In this document: piece after piece, positions 1-7,413 of the stretch
How the letters are laid out: each line of letters opens with the position of its first letter
Position numbering within the stretch: position 1 is the first letter of the stretch
Assembly: GCA_946414825.1 (NCBI GenBank)
Contig: CAMKQB010000015.1
Coordinates: forward strand, 1-36,903
Length of the DNA: 36,903 nt
Reading direction: 5' to 3'
Source: an uncultured Lachnospiraceae bacterium
GTDB taxonomy: Bacteria; Bacillota; Clostridia; Lachnospirales; Lachnospiraceae
Translations under genes and position numbers: made by a program
The notes under the pieces: generated by a model
Seen by the model: only the letters and a program-made list of their open reading frames with translations
What the model was told of the DNA's origin: nothing
Databases searched by the model: none

Positions 1-210
1 ACATTTTGTCAAGTATATTTTACATTTTGTTATGTCTCATATGTCTTTTTGCATAAAAGCCATTATTCAGGAACAGTATTTAAACCAATGCACATACTCA
101 TAATTTCATAATCTCATAATCATAATTTCATAATTATCAACTGAACTGAGTATCATATATATTCAACAAATTGTCTGACTATTTGTTGTGAATGGTAATT
201 ATTCTGTCGC
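1..210. other. Non-coding, AT-rich stretch at window edge
   Basis: I see no convincing gene here. The stretch is very AT-rich and contains short imperfect repetitions of the word CATAAT(T) around 95-140. It lies downstream of the surface protein gene and its terminator, so it is probably an intergenic spacer, but the window edge hides whatever lies beyond. Confidence 0.5.
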
Positions 211-249
211 AAAAAAACGCCTATGAGTTAATTAACTCATAGACGTTTT
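211..249 (-). terminator. Rho-independent terminator of the surface protein gene
   Basis: A 22-bp perfect palindrome (CTATGAGTTAA/TTAACTCATAG) is extended by AAAACG/CGTTTT arms with one mismatch. On the minus strand the hairpin is followed by seven T residues. It lies 45 bases beyond the stop codon of the surface protein gene. Almost the same sequence recurs at 1925-1963. Confidence 0.85.
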
Positions 250-293
250 GAGATATTTTTTCGTTTTATATTTTACACTTCTAGCTTTGTATA

Positions 294-1823
294 TTATTCT
301 ACTCTACCAAGTCTAATCTTTAGGGATGTCGAAATAACAGCACCGGCTCCTGAAAGCATCATAACAACGAAGAGAATAACTATATTAGCCGTATCACCTG
401 TAGCAGGTGATGCTGCTTTGGTTTTGATATTATTAACTGACGTTGAAACATTAGATGCTGTGTCATCGGACGAAGGTGTAGATGCCTCTGACTTAGTCTC
501 CTCTTTTTTCTCCCAAAGTGCCCTAAATGTATGTGGACCTGTAACATAATATTTATCTCCTGGATAATACTTAGAACCTACCCAACATACAAAATCATAT
601 CCTTCACGATATGGAGCATCAGGAACAGTTATATAGCTTCCATATTCAACATTATCCTTCTGAATAAGATTACCATCTTCATCATAGAAACAAAGATCAA
701 ACTTTTCCTTTTCAGCAGTAGCTGTAATATATACTCCACCACCCTTAGGTACTATTGTATAATAATCACCATTTTCATTTCGAAGAAGTTCAAGCTTCTT
801 ACCGTCTGCGACACTATATGCCCCTGAAATCTTATATCCTTCCTGAATGTCAGTCTTTAATAGAACTTTATCGCCCTCATTTGCGACCAAATAACCATGA
901 CTCATTTTGAGCGCATTACCATTTGCATCAGTAAATGAAATGGTACCTCCCTCAGTTAGCTGGTCATGCTTAATAATATACATGATTCTCTTTTCAAAAG
1001 CCTTGACATCAACATCTTTAATAAATAAACCATATGAAGCATAATAATCCTTAACTTCCTGACTTACATACACCTGTTCAGCTACATTACCTGACTCATT
1101 AAGCTCTATCTTCCAAACAGTAAGATTCAGGTTTTCACCAGGATCAAATGTACCAGGGTTCAATAATACTCCGGCATCTCCACCACTGATAGTTCCGTCC
1201 ACAAGTATATCCGCTTTATCATTTTCATTATCAGAAATGAATTGTAAACCAGCACGTTCATACTCTTCCCCATCTATCTCGCCATTTCCTACAACTTTAA
1301 TATCACCATTAACAACTACGTTAGCAACACCACCACCATCTTCTTGAAGTTGAACACCTGTTTCCCCAGCAGTAATATCACCAGTTGTTAATGATAGTTC
1401 TGAATTATCTACACTTAATGCAACTCCAGAATAATTAGCGTTTATATTTCTTGTTTCTATCGTTGCATTGGATTGATTATATAAACTACCATTAATCCCA
1501 TACATACTGTCTGAAACATCACCAGTAGTAACTGTGACTTCAGCCTCATCATTTGCGCTTATATGTATTCCATCCCCATCATTAGCATTGATATCATCAG
1601 ATGTAACCGTAGCCGAGTGTTTCTCAGCTTCAACTATTATTCCATGTCCATGTGTTGATGTAATACTACCAACCTCAACTTCTTGATCCTCAGAAGTTGC
1701 ATTAACATATACTTCTTGATCAACATCCTCTGCTGCATATACAGCATTTCCACCTACGGTTGGCGCTGCCATCATAGTTGCAAGCATAAATGCCATTATA
1801 ACTTTTTTGTTTTTACTAAACAT
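294..1823 (-). CDS. Sortase-anchored cell-surface protein with repeat region and InlB-type repeat
   Basis: This is a secreted 509-residue protein expected to be bound to the cell wall. It has an N-terminal signal peptide (about residues 1-31, cleavage near VYA-AED). Residues 40-230 are a repetitive Asn/Asp/Thr/Val-rich region with short beta-strand-like units such as TGDI and NINAN, suggesting a beta-solenoid. Residues 375-440 resemble the Listeria-Bacteroides (InlB B) repeat (FYDEDG, YREGYDFVCW, FRALW). A Ser/Thr linker leads to SPATG at 472-476, a hydrophobic segment and a short basic tail. SPATG fits the (S/N)PXTG signals known for some clostridial class B sortases rather than canonical LPXTG. 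No sortase gene lies in the window. The ligand is unknown. The gene stands alone, with its own promoter and terminator. The ATG follows a GGGGG ribosome site 8 bases upstream. Confidence 0.85.
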   Translation of the reverse strand: MFSKNKKVIMAFMLATMMAAPTVGGNAVYAAEDVDQEVYVNATSEDQEVEVGSITSTHGHGIIVEAEKHSATVTSDDINANDGDGIHISANDEAEVTVTTGDVSDSMYGINGSLYNQSNATIETRNINANYSGVALSVDNSELSLTTGDITAGETGVQLQEDGGGVANVVVNGDIKVVGNGEIDGEEYERAGLQFISDNENDKADILVDGTISGGDAGVLLNPGTFDPGENLNLTVWKIELNESGNVAEQVYVSQEVKDYYASYGLFIKDVDVKAFEKRIMYIIKHDQLTEGGTISFTDANGNALKMSHGYLVANEGDKVLLKTDIQEGYKISGAYSVADGKKLELLRNENGDYYTIVPKGGGVYITATAEKEKFDLCFYDEDGNLIQKDNVEYGSYITVPDAPYREGYDFVCWVGSKYYPGDKYYVTGPHTFRALWEKKEETKSEASTPSSDDTASNVSTSVNNIKTKAASPATGDTANIVILFVVMMLSGAGAVISTSLKIRLGRVE

Positions 1824-1869
1824 AAAACCATCCCCCTAATCAAATAAAGAAATATTTTCATACTTTTCA

Positions 1870-1898
1870 AATATATCATCAAATACCACTATTTTGCA
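1870..1898 (-). promoter_or_regulatory. Putative sigma-A promoter of the surface protein gene
   Basis: On the minus strand TTGCAA (1898-1893) and TATATT (1875-1870) are separated by 17 bases. They lie about 50 bases upstream of the start codon, between the upstream terminator and the gene. This is motif matching only. Confidence 0.5.
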
Positions 1899-1924
1899 AT
1901 AAATATAAAAATATTGCTAATATT

Positions 1925-1963
1925 AAAAAACGCCTATGAGTTTATTTACTCATAGACGTTTTG
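1925..1963 (-). terminator. Rho-independent terminator after the flavin reductase gene
   Basis: The arms AAAACGCCTATGAGT and ACTCATAGACGTTTT surround a six-base loop, and a run of six T residues follows on the minus strand. It lies 28 bases beyond the flavin reductase stop. Its arms are nearly identical to those at 211-249. Confidence 0.85.
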
Positions 1964-1990
1964 AAATGCTCATAAATTTAATGTAAATAA

Positions 1991-2581
1991 TTATTTCTTC
2001 TTTCTATGCTTTTTACTATTCTTCTTCTTGACTGAATACCCAAATTTACCGAGCTTCTTGCCAAGGGAATAGTACTCTCCATGGGAATAGGTTATCAGTC
2101 CTGCTGCATGCAGGTCGAAGCGACCTTTGCTGTCCATATATTTATCATCGACCGTAACTCCGACAACCTCAGCTATGAACATATCATGTGAGCCAAGCTC
2201 TTCTATCTTCTTAACCTTACAGTATATATTCACTGGGCTTTCTTCTATAGCCGGAGTATCTAAGAAATCAGAAATGTGTTCTGTAAGCTTCATTTCTTTA
2301 AACTTATCTACATCTCTTCCGGACTTAACTCCGCACCAGTCGCAAGCCTTCGTCAGCTCCGTTGTCACGAGATTCACAACAAACTCGCCTGTTTCCTTGA
2401 TGATGTCATGTGAATATCTACTCTTTCTCACAGATATCGACAGCATAGCCGGATCAGAACATATTGTTCCTGCCCATGCTACAGTTATAATATTCGCTTT
2501 CTCTCCAGGCTTCTGACAGCTAATCATAACTGCAGGTACTGGATATAACATATTACCTGGTTTCCAACTTTCTTTTCCCAT
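1991..2581 (-). CDS. Flavin reductase-like (flavoredoxin family) FMN-binding protein
   Basis: This 196-residue protein fits the flavin reductase-like split-barrel family, cytoplasmic FMN proteins that pass electrons from NAD(P)H or ferredoxin to flavins. The N-terminal YPVPAVMISC, NIITVAWAGTICSDP and the segment SVRKSRYSHDIIKETGEFVV match the usual FMN-binding core of the family. The last 20 residues are a Lys-rich tail. Length is typical. The ATG has an AGGA site seven bases upstream. It follows the vanZ-like gene by 37 bases on the same strand and is closed by a terminator, so the two may be cotranscribed. Its electron partner cannot be told from sequence. Confidence 0.85.
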   Translation of the reverse strand: MGKESWKPGNMLYPVPAVMISCQKPGEKANIITVAWAGTICSDPAMLSISVRKSRYSHDIIKETGEFVVNLVTTELTKACDWCGVKSGRDVDKFKEMKLTEHISDFLDTPAIEESPVNIYCKVKKIEELGSHDMFIAEVVGVTVDDKYMDSKGRFDLHAAGLITYSHGEYYSLGKKLGKFGYSVKKKNSKKHRKKK

Positions 2582-2600
2582 TTTATCTTCCTTTTCTTAA

Positions 2601-2614
2601 ATGAGTATACTCAT
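2601..2614. promoter_or_regulatory. 14-bp perfect palindrome between vanZ-like and flavin reductase genes
   Basis: ATGAGTATACTCAT is a perfect palindrome lying 20 bases before the flavin reductase start codon. It could be an operator or a small hairpin in a shared transcript. No regulator can be named. Confidence 0.3.
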
Positions 2615-2618
2615 ATAC

Positions 2619-3212
2619 TCATTCTTTCTCTGCTAGCTTTTCATCTGTTTTCTCATCTTCTACTTTCAAACATTTCTTAACTATCTTTCTTAGTAAAGGG
2701 GTTAAGTAGAAATATAGAAGTGCTCCTATAAGAGCACCAAATGTATTCAGTATGAGATCATCTATATCTGTTCCTCTGGCAAAGACAAATAGCTGAGAAA
2801 GTTCTATAGACAGCGAATACCCAAAACCTGCCAGAACTACCTTGAATACATTATTTAACTTCTTAAAGCAATAAGGCCAAACCATACCAACCGGAATAAA
2901 CATAATAATGTTACCATACATATTGATAAACCAGCCCTGATACCTATGCTTAAGGTAAATAAATGGTCTCAGATTAAGTCTATTTACCACATACTTACCA
3001 GTGTAGAAGTAAACCTTGTCATCCATAGGTGTTATAACTTCTGGAAAGTATACAAGTCTTGTAACCAATGCAATACTGAGATATACAGTGAGTAATTTTA
3101 ATTCGTATTTCCAATCAACTTTTTTCTTTACAAGTCCTGCAACTACTCGGATAGTGACCCAAATAATTGTTATTACAAGCATAAGCTGTATGTATGTAAA
3201 ACCGATTGCCAT
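2619..3212 (-). CDS. VanZ-like family membrane protein
   Basis: This is an integral membrane protein of about 197 residues with four to five hydrophobic segments. It carries the VanZ-type core: YGNIIMFIPVGMVWPY, then LAGFGYSLSIELSQLFVFARGTDIDDLILNTFGALIGALLYF. The IELSQ and TDIDDLILNTFGALIG motifs are the best diagnostic features. VanZ of the vancomycin cluster gives low-level teicoplanin resistance, but most family members have unknown roles and should not be read as resistance genes. I chose the ATG at 3212 because it has GGAGG five bases upstream; the longer form would need a TTG start. It lies 94 bases after the carbohydrate-binding lipoprotein gene on the same strand. Confidence 0.82.
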   Translation of the reverse strand: MAIGFTYIQLMLVITIIWVTIRVVAGLVKKKVDWKYELKLLTVYLSIALVTRLVYFPEVITPMDDKVYFYTGKYVVNRLNLRPFIYLKHRYQGWFINMYGNIIMFIPVGMVWPYCFKKLNNVFKVVLAGFGYSLSIELSQLFVFARGTDIDDLILNTFGALIGALLYFYLTPLLRKIVKKCLKVEDEKTDEKLAEKE

Positions 3213-3306
3213 AAATTCCTCCAAATAGCTAAAGCAGGAACATTTTAGAATATATGGGAAGTATTATCAAGCATAAATGCTTATTCTACGCATTCATTAT
3301 AAATGC

Positions 3307-4722
3307 TTACTCTTCGGTCTCAGTGGTATTCTGTCTAGGACCTCTTCCACCTTCAGGAGGTGTGCCACCCTTTCCTCCTCCTGGAAATGTTCCATCCTCT
3401 GGAGGTGTCATCATTTCTCCGTCCTGTGGCATTTCTCCATCTTGTAGCATGCCTCCACCTTGGGGCATGCCACCCATACCACCACCCATCATTTGATTGG
3501 TTATAGTGTCTGTCTCCTCGCCATTTATAATGAGTGTTCCACCGTTTAACTCTGCTGTTCCATCATAATCAAATGGAGACTGAGCAGTTATATCTATCGT
3601 TCCGCCATTTATGATTATATTTCCATTTGCATCTATTGCATCTGTGTCGCCAGCGCCCATCTGGATAGTAAGGTTGCCATCATTCATCTCGAAGGTTGGG
3701 GTATAGCTACTCGACTTACTAGCTGCATTCACGCCATCATCAGAGGCTGTTATATCTATGTCTCCTCCATTTATCTGAAGATATGTTCCTTCAATACATT
3801 CACCACCATCCAGAGTGAAGCTTCCATCATCTATCTGAATTATAGTTGTTGCATGTATTGCATCGTCAGCTGCAGAGATATTTACTGTTCCACCGCAAAT
3901 GTATATATATCCAACTGAATCGTCGTCGCTGTCCTCAGCGTGCATTCCGTCATTACACTGTGATACATTCACCGTTCCTTCTGCCATCTCTATAGCCTCG
4001 TGAGCTTCCAGCGCACTTCCACTGCAAGTGATATTCAGTGTGCTTCCCGTAATCTTAAGTGTATCCTTACTGGTTATACCATTGTCACTTGAATTAATAC
4101 TTAATGTACCAAGACCATTTATGGTTAGATCTTCCTTGGAGAATATAACCGCATCCAGATTAGTATCACCATCTGCAACATAAGTACCCGTCACTTCAAG
4201 AGAATTCTCTGTATCAGTTGTTGTAACAAATACCTTATCAGCAGTTTTTACATATATGCATGGAGCATCTTCATTTGAAATCTTTACCCCATCAAGGACT
4301 ATCTGTACCTTATCCTCTTCTCCGGCTTCTACATTTATAGTAACATCCTTAGCATCTCCAGAGATTATGTAAACTCCTTCAGAATCTATGGTTATATCCT
4401 CGCCCTCACTAAGGGAAAGGGTCTCCGCCTCAGTTAAGTCTGCTGTCTGCTCCAGATCCCTATCTGTGAACATATCCGTTGTATCTATCATTCCATCTGT
4501 TGACACATTGGCAGTCACTATAGCATCACTATCCGTCGAAATACCATCACTCGCCAGCTCTATATCTTCTTCTACTTCAGCACGAGTTGTAACCTCTGTG
4601 GAAACATCAACATTTTCTGAATCACTAGTAGAATTACTGCTACCACAGGCCGCAAATGATATAGTCATCATGATTGAAACAATGAAAGCACTTACTCTTT
4701 TTCTCATACTCTTATTTCTCAT
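3307..4722 (-). CDS. Carbohydrate-binding (Cthe_2159-type) beta-helix lipoprotein
   Basis: This is a 471-residue exported lipoprotein. The signal peptide ends in lipobox SFAAC with Cys26. A Thr/Ser/Asp-rich linker precedes the main domain (about 95-400), built from repeated short units with Gly-Asn/Asp turns (ITIDSEGVYIISGDA, INGGDIDITASDDGVNA, INGGTIDITAQ). This pattern matches the Cthe_2159 carbohydrate-binding family, right-handed beta-helix proteins; the Clostridium thermocellum founder binds acidic polygalacturonate-type sugars. The last 65 residues are a Gly/Met/Pro/Gln low-complexity tail (for example MMGGGMGGMPQGGG). It starts 12 bases after the DUF4956 stop with AGGAGGG seven bases before the ATG, so it belongs to the VTC-DUF4956 operon. 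Its ligand here is unknown. Confidence 0.85.
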   Translation of the reverse strand: MRNKSMRKRVSAFIVSIMMTISFAACGSSNSTSDSENVDVSTEVTTRAEVEEDIELASDGISTDSDAIVTANVSTDGMIDTTDMFTDRDLEQTADLTEAETLSLSEGEDITIDSEGVYIISGDAKDVTINVEAGEEDKVQIVLDGVKISNEDAPCIYVKTADKVFVTTTDTENSLEVTGTYVADGDTNLDAVIFSKEDLTINGLGTLSINSSDNGITSKDTLKITGSTLNITCSGSALEAHEAIEMAEGTVNVSQCNDGMHAEDSDDDSVGYIYICGGTVNISAADDAIHATTIIQIDDGSFTLDGGECIEGTYLQINGGDIDITASDDGVNAASKSSSYTPTFEMNDGNLTIQMGAGDTDAIDANGNIIINGGTIDITAQSPFDYDGTAELNGGTLIINGEETDTITNQMMGGGMGGMPQGGGMLQDGEMPQDGEMMTPPEDGTFPGGGKGGTPPEGGRGPRQNTTETEE

Positions 4723-4734
4723 AACTTTTCCCTC

Positions 4735-5415
4735 CTATAATGTGTCCATACTATCTATTCTTCTACCAAGGCTTATATCCAGATTGCCATTTCTAGTTCT
4801 AAGCTCATCCAGAAAATCCTTGCTTGAAATATTTGGCTTCATAACTACACTAAGTGTTATCTTGTAGAGGCTGCCCATGTTGCTGGTCTTTACCTCATCA
4901 AATGTATAGGAAGAGAGATACTTACCAAAAATATCCTCAAACTTACCTTCATAATCCAGATTCTCCGGCACTGTAATTTTCAGAGTCCTGAAGTTATCCC
5001 CTGCCTCACCAAACTTAAGTACATTCAGAAGTAGATTAATAAGGGAGACAACTACTGAGAAAAGAACTGCAACTCCAACATATCCCATCCCTGTTGCAAG
5101 TCCTACTGCCATTGCCAGAAATATACTCGTTATTTCCTGTCCCTTTCCAGGAGCTGATCTGAATCTTACAAGGCTGAAGGCTCCAGCCACCGCAACTCCT
5201 GCTCCTATATTGCCATTTACAAGTATTATCACGAGTTCAACTATTGCAGGAAGAAGAACAAGTGTCACTGCAAAGCTTCTTGAACATCTATTTTTCACTG
5301 AATAAGTGCCAGCTATTATCAGCCCACAGATAAGTGAAGTTACTGTCGCAATTCCCAGCTGCGCCCCCGTAAAGGTTCCATTTGTAATGATAGATGTAAA
5401 AATGTTACTAAGCAT
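4735..5415 (-). CDS. DUF4956 membrane protein
   Basis: This 226-residue protein has about four membrane segments in its first 135 residues and a soluble C-terminal domain (about 140-226). The signature GAFSLVRFRSAPGKGQEI following a glycine-rich helix is characteristic of DUF4956 and recalls the core of MgtC-like membrane proteins. The soluble part (LKITVPENLDYEGKFEDIFG onward) looks like a small alpha/beta ferredoxin-like fold. Its start overlaps the end of the VTC-domain gene by eight bases and the lipoprotein gene begins 12 bases after it, so the three are probably translationally coupled. The function of DUF4956 is not established. A role as membrane partner for the VTC enzyme is inference from the gene order. 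Confidence 0.85.
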   Translation of the reverse strand: MLSNIFTSIITNGTFTGAQLGIATVTSLICGLIIAGTYSVKNRCSRSFAVTLVLLPAIVELVIILVNGNIGAGVAVAGAFSLVRFRSAPGKGQEITSIFLAMAVGLATGMGYVGVAVLFSVVVSLINLLLNVLKFGEAGDNFRTLKITVPENLDYEGKFEDIFGKYLSSYTFDEVKTSNMGSLYKITLSVVMKPNISSKDFLDELRTRNGNLDISLGRRIDSMDTL

Positions 5416-6184
5416 ATGCTCGTACCTCCTTCTTGTTTCTTATATCTATATATTCTCTATTTACTGCCTTTACCGCCTCAGCCCCTGCCTTCATTCCAAG
5501 CATCTGCAGATATCCTTTGCCATATTTTGAAAATGAAGTAGGGAAGATCCGAAGTTCACTAAGCTTTCTGGTTAGCTCCAGCGGCATAGCATTTGCCACC
5601 TTAATTTCCATCATATACTGACCTTCCCCGAGTATCGGAACACCTTCCGCCTCTTCTCTCAGGTCCAGTACATCCTTGTTCCATGTGATGTTAGTATCAA
5701 ATGTAACTCGGAACTCCGGATCATTTATACCTACCATTGCCACTCTGTCATAGCTGATTCTCATTGCAGGTCTTAGGCTGTCATACATATCCAGCACACC
5801 TGCTATCTCCCTAGATATCTGGGAATCATCCAGTGGCTTTTTATTATTAACCAAATAATCATATGCCGCTTTATATTTTCCGGATATTCGCCGCTTGTAT
5901 ACTATTCCGTCATATTTTTTCTTGATTTCAATAAAGGAATTCGTGCTATCAAAGGTCGGTCCGTAGGTTCTAAGTCTTAGCTTTTCCTTATATATAGGCT
6001 TATCCAGAGATGTGCGAATCATCTGATAATTTGGAGTATCGAAATATATATTATTAATTCGGGTTAATCCGTAATCGTCTACTCTAGCGAATCCTTCGAG
6101 GAAAGAAAAGAGCTTCCTGTACTGGTCACTACTAAGTAGATATTTAATTTCGGTTCTTTTAAAAACTTCTATGTACTTGCTCAT
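5408..6184 (-). CDS. VTC-domain protein (polyphosphate polymerase-type triphosphate tunnel enzyme)
   Basis: This protein of about 258 residues is a single VTC domain, the tunnel fold that in yeast Vtc4 makes polyphosphate from ATP. The expected charged strands are present in order: RTEIKY (10-15), YFDTPN (47-52), KEKLRLRTYG (66-75), FIEIKKK (84-90), YKRRI (96-100), MRISYDR (141-147), RVTFDTNI (159-166), MEIKV (192-196) and SKYGKGY (219-225). The Lys/Arg and Glu residues needed for phosphate and metal binding are therefore kept. There is no SPX domain and no membrane segment, unlike eukaryotic VTC. I chose the ATG at 6184 for its GAGGAAAG ribosome site; an in-frame ATG at 6250 has none. It overlaps DUF4956. 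Polymerase activity is family inference; other nucleotidyl or phosphoryl transfer is possible. Confidence 0.85.
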   Translation of the reverse strand: MSKYIEVFKRTEIKYLLSSDQYRKLFSFLEGFARVDDYGLTRINNIYFDTPNYQMIRTSLDKPIYKEKLRLRTYGPTFDSTNSFIEIKKKYDGIVYKRRISGKYKAAYDYLVNNKKPLDDSQISREIAGVLDMYDSLRPAMRISYDRVAMVGINDPEFRVTFDTNITWNKDVLDLREEAEGVPILGEGQYMMEIKVANAMPLELTRKLSELRIFPTSFSKYGKGYLQMLGMKAGAEAVKAVNREYIDIRNKKEVRAYA

Positions 6185-6320
6185 TCTTCTTTCCTCACTT
6201 TTTAGATTCTTAGTTGAAAATAGGGTTTCTTTGTTTTTGTTTGAACCCATGATACGGTGGGAACCTTAAATGAAAATTAAAAAATATAGAAATATTTAAA
6301 AAAAAGAAAAAATAGAAATC

Positions 6321-6352
6321 AAAAAAGGCAAAGTGCAAAAATGCACCTTGCC
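6321..6352 (-). terminator. Terminator of the peroxidase-thioredoxin operon
   Basis: GGCAAGGTGCA and TGCACTTTGCC form an 11-bp stem with one mismatch, followed by six T residues on the minus strand. It lies 64 bases beyond the trxB stop and separates that operon from the VTC cassette. Confidence 0.85.
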
Positions 6353-6415
6353 AATTAATTGATAATCTAAGGATAATAATCCAAAGTATTACATAAAAGC
6401 TATTACTATATCATA

Positions 6416-7321
6416 TTATGATATATATGAGCATGCTGCGAGAGCTGCCACGGCACCGTCTGATGCGGCTGTTGTAAGCTGTCTTACATCCTTTGTTCTG
6501 CAATCGCCTGCCACAAAGATTCCAGGAGTTTTTGTGAGGCATTTTTCATCAGCAACTATATATCCACCCTTGTCCAGATCTGCCACCGGACTGAAGTCAC
6601 CATTATCCGGTTCCTGACCTATTGCAATAAATAGTCCTGATACAGGTATTTCCTTTTCTTCCAGAGTTTCCTTATTCTTTACTACAACTGCTTCGAGAGC
6701 TTTGTCACCCTTTAGCTCTGATATCGTTGAGTTAAGAACGAACTCGATATTTTCCTTTTTCTTAACCGCTTCGAGATTCTGTGGTTCGCCACGGAACTCA
6801 TCTCTTCTATGAATTATGTAAACCTTGTTACAATAATTAGTAAGGAATAGAGCATCTTCAAGAGCTGTGTTACCACCACCATTTACTGCTACATCCTTGC
6901 CCTTAAAGAATGCTCCGTCACAGGTTGCGCAGTAAGATACACCGCGGCCTGTCAGTTCTTCTTCTTTATCCAGTCCCAGGTGTCTATTCTTAGCACCCGT
7001 TGCCAAGATTACGGCCTTAGCCTCATATTCCTTACCTGAATCTGTGGTAACCTTAAAGGTATTATCTTGTCTTTCTATCCCACTAACTCTATCATATATC
7101 ACTTCTGCGCCAAGCTCTGTTGCCTGCTCATAGAGTCCCATGGAAAATTCAAATCCACTTATATTCTTGATTCCGGGATAGTTTGCTATATCCGGAGTAT
7201 TTACTATCTGTCCACCAACTGTGAGTTTCTCGAAGCATACGGCATGCTTTCCGGCTCTCTCTACATAGATGGCTGCTGATAGTCCTGCCGGACCAGCTCC
7301 TACTATAATTACATCTATCAT
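6416..7321 (-). CDS. trxB: Thioredoxin-disulfide reductase
   Basis: This 301-residue flavoenzyme reduces thioredoxin with NADPH. The FAD-binding GAGPAG is at 8-13, the redox-active CATC at 131-134, the NADPH-site GGGNTA at 148-153 and HRRDEFR at 171-177. The C-terminal FAD segment (GIFVAGDCR, QLTTAASDGAVAA) is intact. Length is slightly below the usual 305-315. It is the last gene of the peroxidase-OhrR-thioredoxin-reductase operon. A GGGAGAG ribosome site precedes the ATG. The 92-base gap to trxA holds a tandem repeat. This gene closes the electron path from NADPH to thioredoxin to the peroxidase. Confidence 0.95.
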   Translation of the reverse strand: MIDVIIVGAGPAGLSAAIYVERAGKHAVCFEKLTVGGQIVNTPDIANYPGIKNISGFEFSMGLYEQATELGAEVIYDRVSGIERQDNTFKVTTDSGKEYEAKAVILATGAKNRHLGLDKEEELTGRGVSYCATCDGAFFKGKDVAVNGGGNTALEDALFLTNYCNKVYIIHRRDEFRGEPQNLEAVKKKENIEFVLNSTISELKGDKALEAVVVKNKETLEEKEIPVSGLFIAIGQEPDNGDFSPVADLDKGGYIVADEKCLTKTPGIFVAGDCRTKDVRQLTTAASDGAVAALAACSYIS

Positions 7322-7356
7322 ATACTACTCTCCCATAAGATTCTTCGTCACTTCGT

Positions 7357-7400
7357 TCCTCAGAATGACATTAACTCCTCAGAATGACATTGACTTCTCA
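7357..7400. repeat. Tandem 19-bp repeat between trxA and trxB
   Basis: Two 19-base units (7357-7375 and 7376-7394; consensus TCCTCAGAATGACATTRAC) differ at one position, and a third unit starts (TTCTCAGAA) and then diverges. The preceding TTCTTCGTCACTTCG fits, from memory, a motif often seen beside TCAGAATGACA in intergenic regions of unrelated bacteria. I found no second locus in this window. Confidence 0.8.
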
Positions 7401-7413
7401 GAAGGTCTATACA

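Noticed and set aside
95..140. CRISPR-like or satellite array of CATAAT words
   Set aside because: The units are too short and irregular, with no spacers; this is low-complexity AT-rich sequence.
211..1963. Insertion sequence or MITE with terminal inverted repeats around the surface protein gene
   Set aside because: Each end is itself a complete hairpin terminator with a T-run placed after a gene. There is no transposase, and no target duplication could be seen.
2619..3212. Glycopeptide resistance gene
   Set aside because: VanZ-like proteins are common in Firmicutes; no vanA/H/X-type genes are nearby, so a resistance role is not supported.
3254..3496. Plus-strand Pro-rich open frame
   Set aside because: It is the antisense of the Gly/Met/Pro-rich tail of the lipoprotein gene; it has no ribosome site and its composition follows from the repeat on the other strand.
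4388..4867. Plus-strand Ser/Val-rich open frame of 159 codons
   Set aside because: It lies opposite the start of the lipoprotein gene and end of DUF4956, both well supported, and has no recognisable domain.
6185..6250. Longer start (ATG 6250) for the VTC-domain gene
   Set aside because: It lacks a ribosome site and adds a polar leader not expected in the family; ATG 6184 has GAGGAAAG at proper distance.
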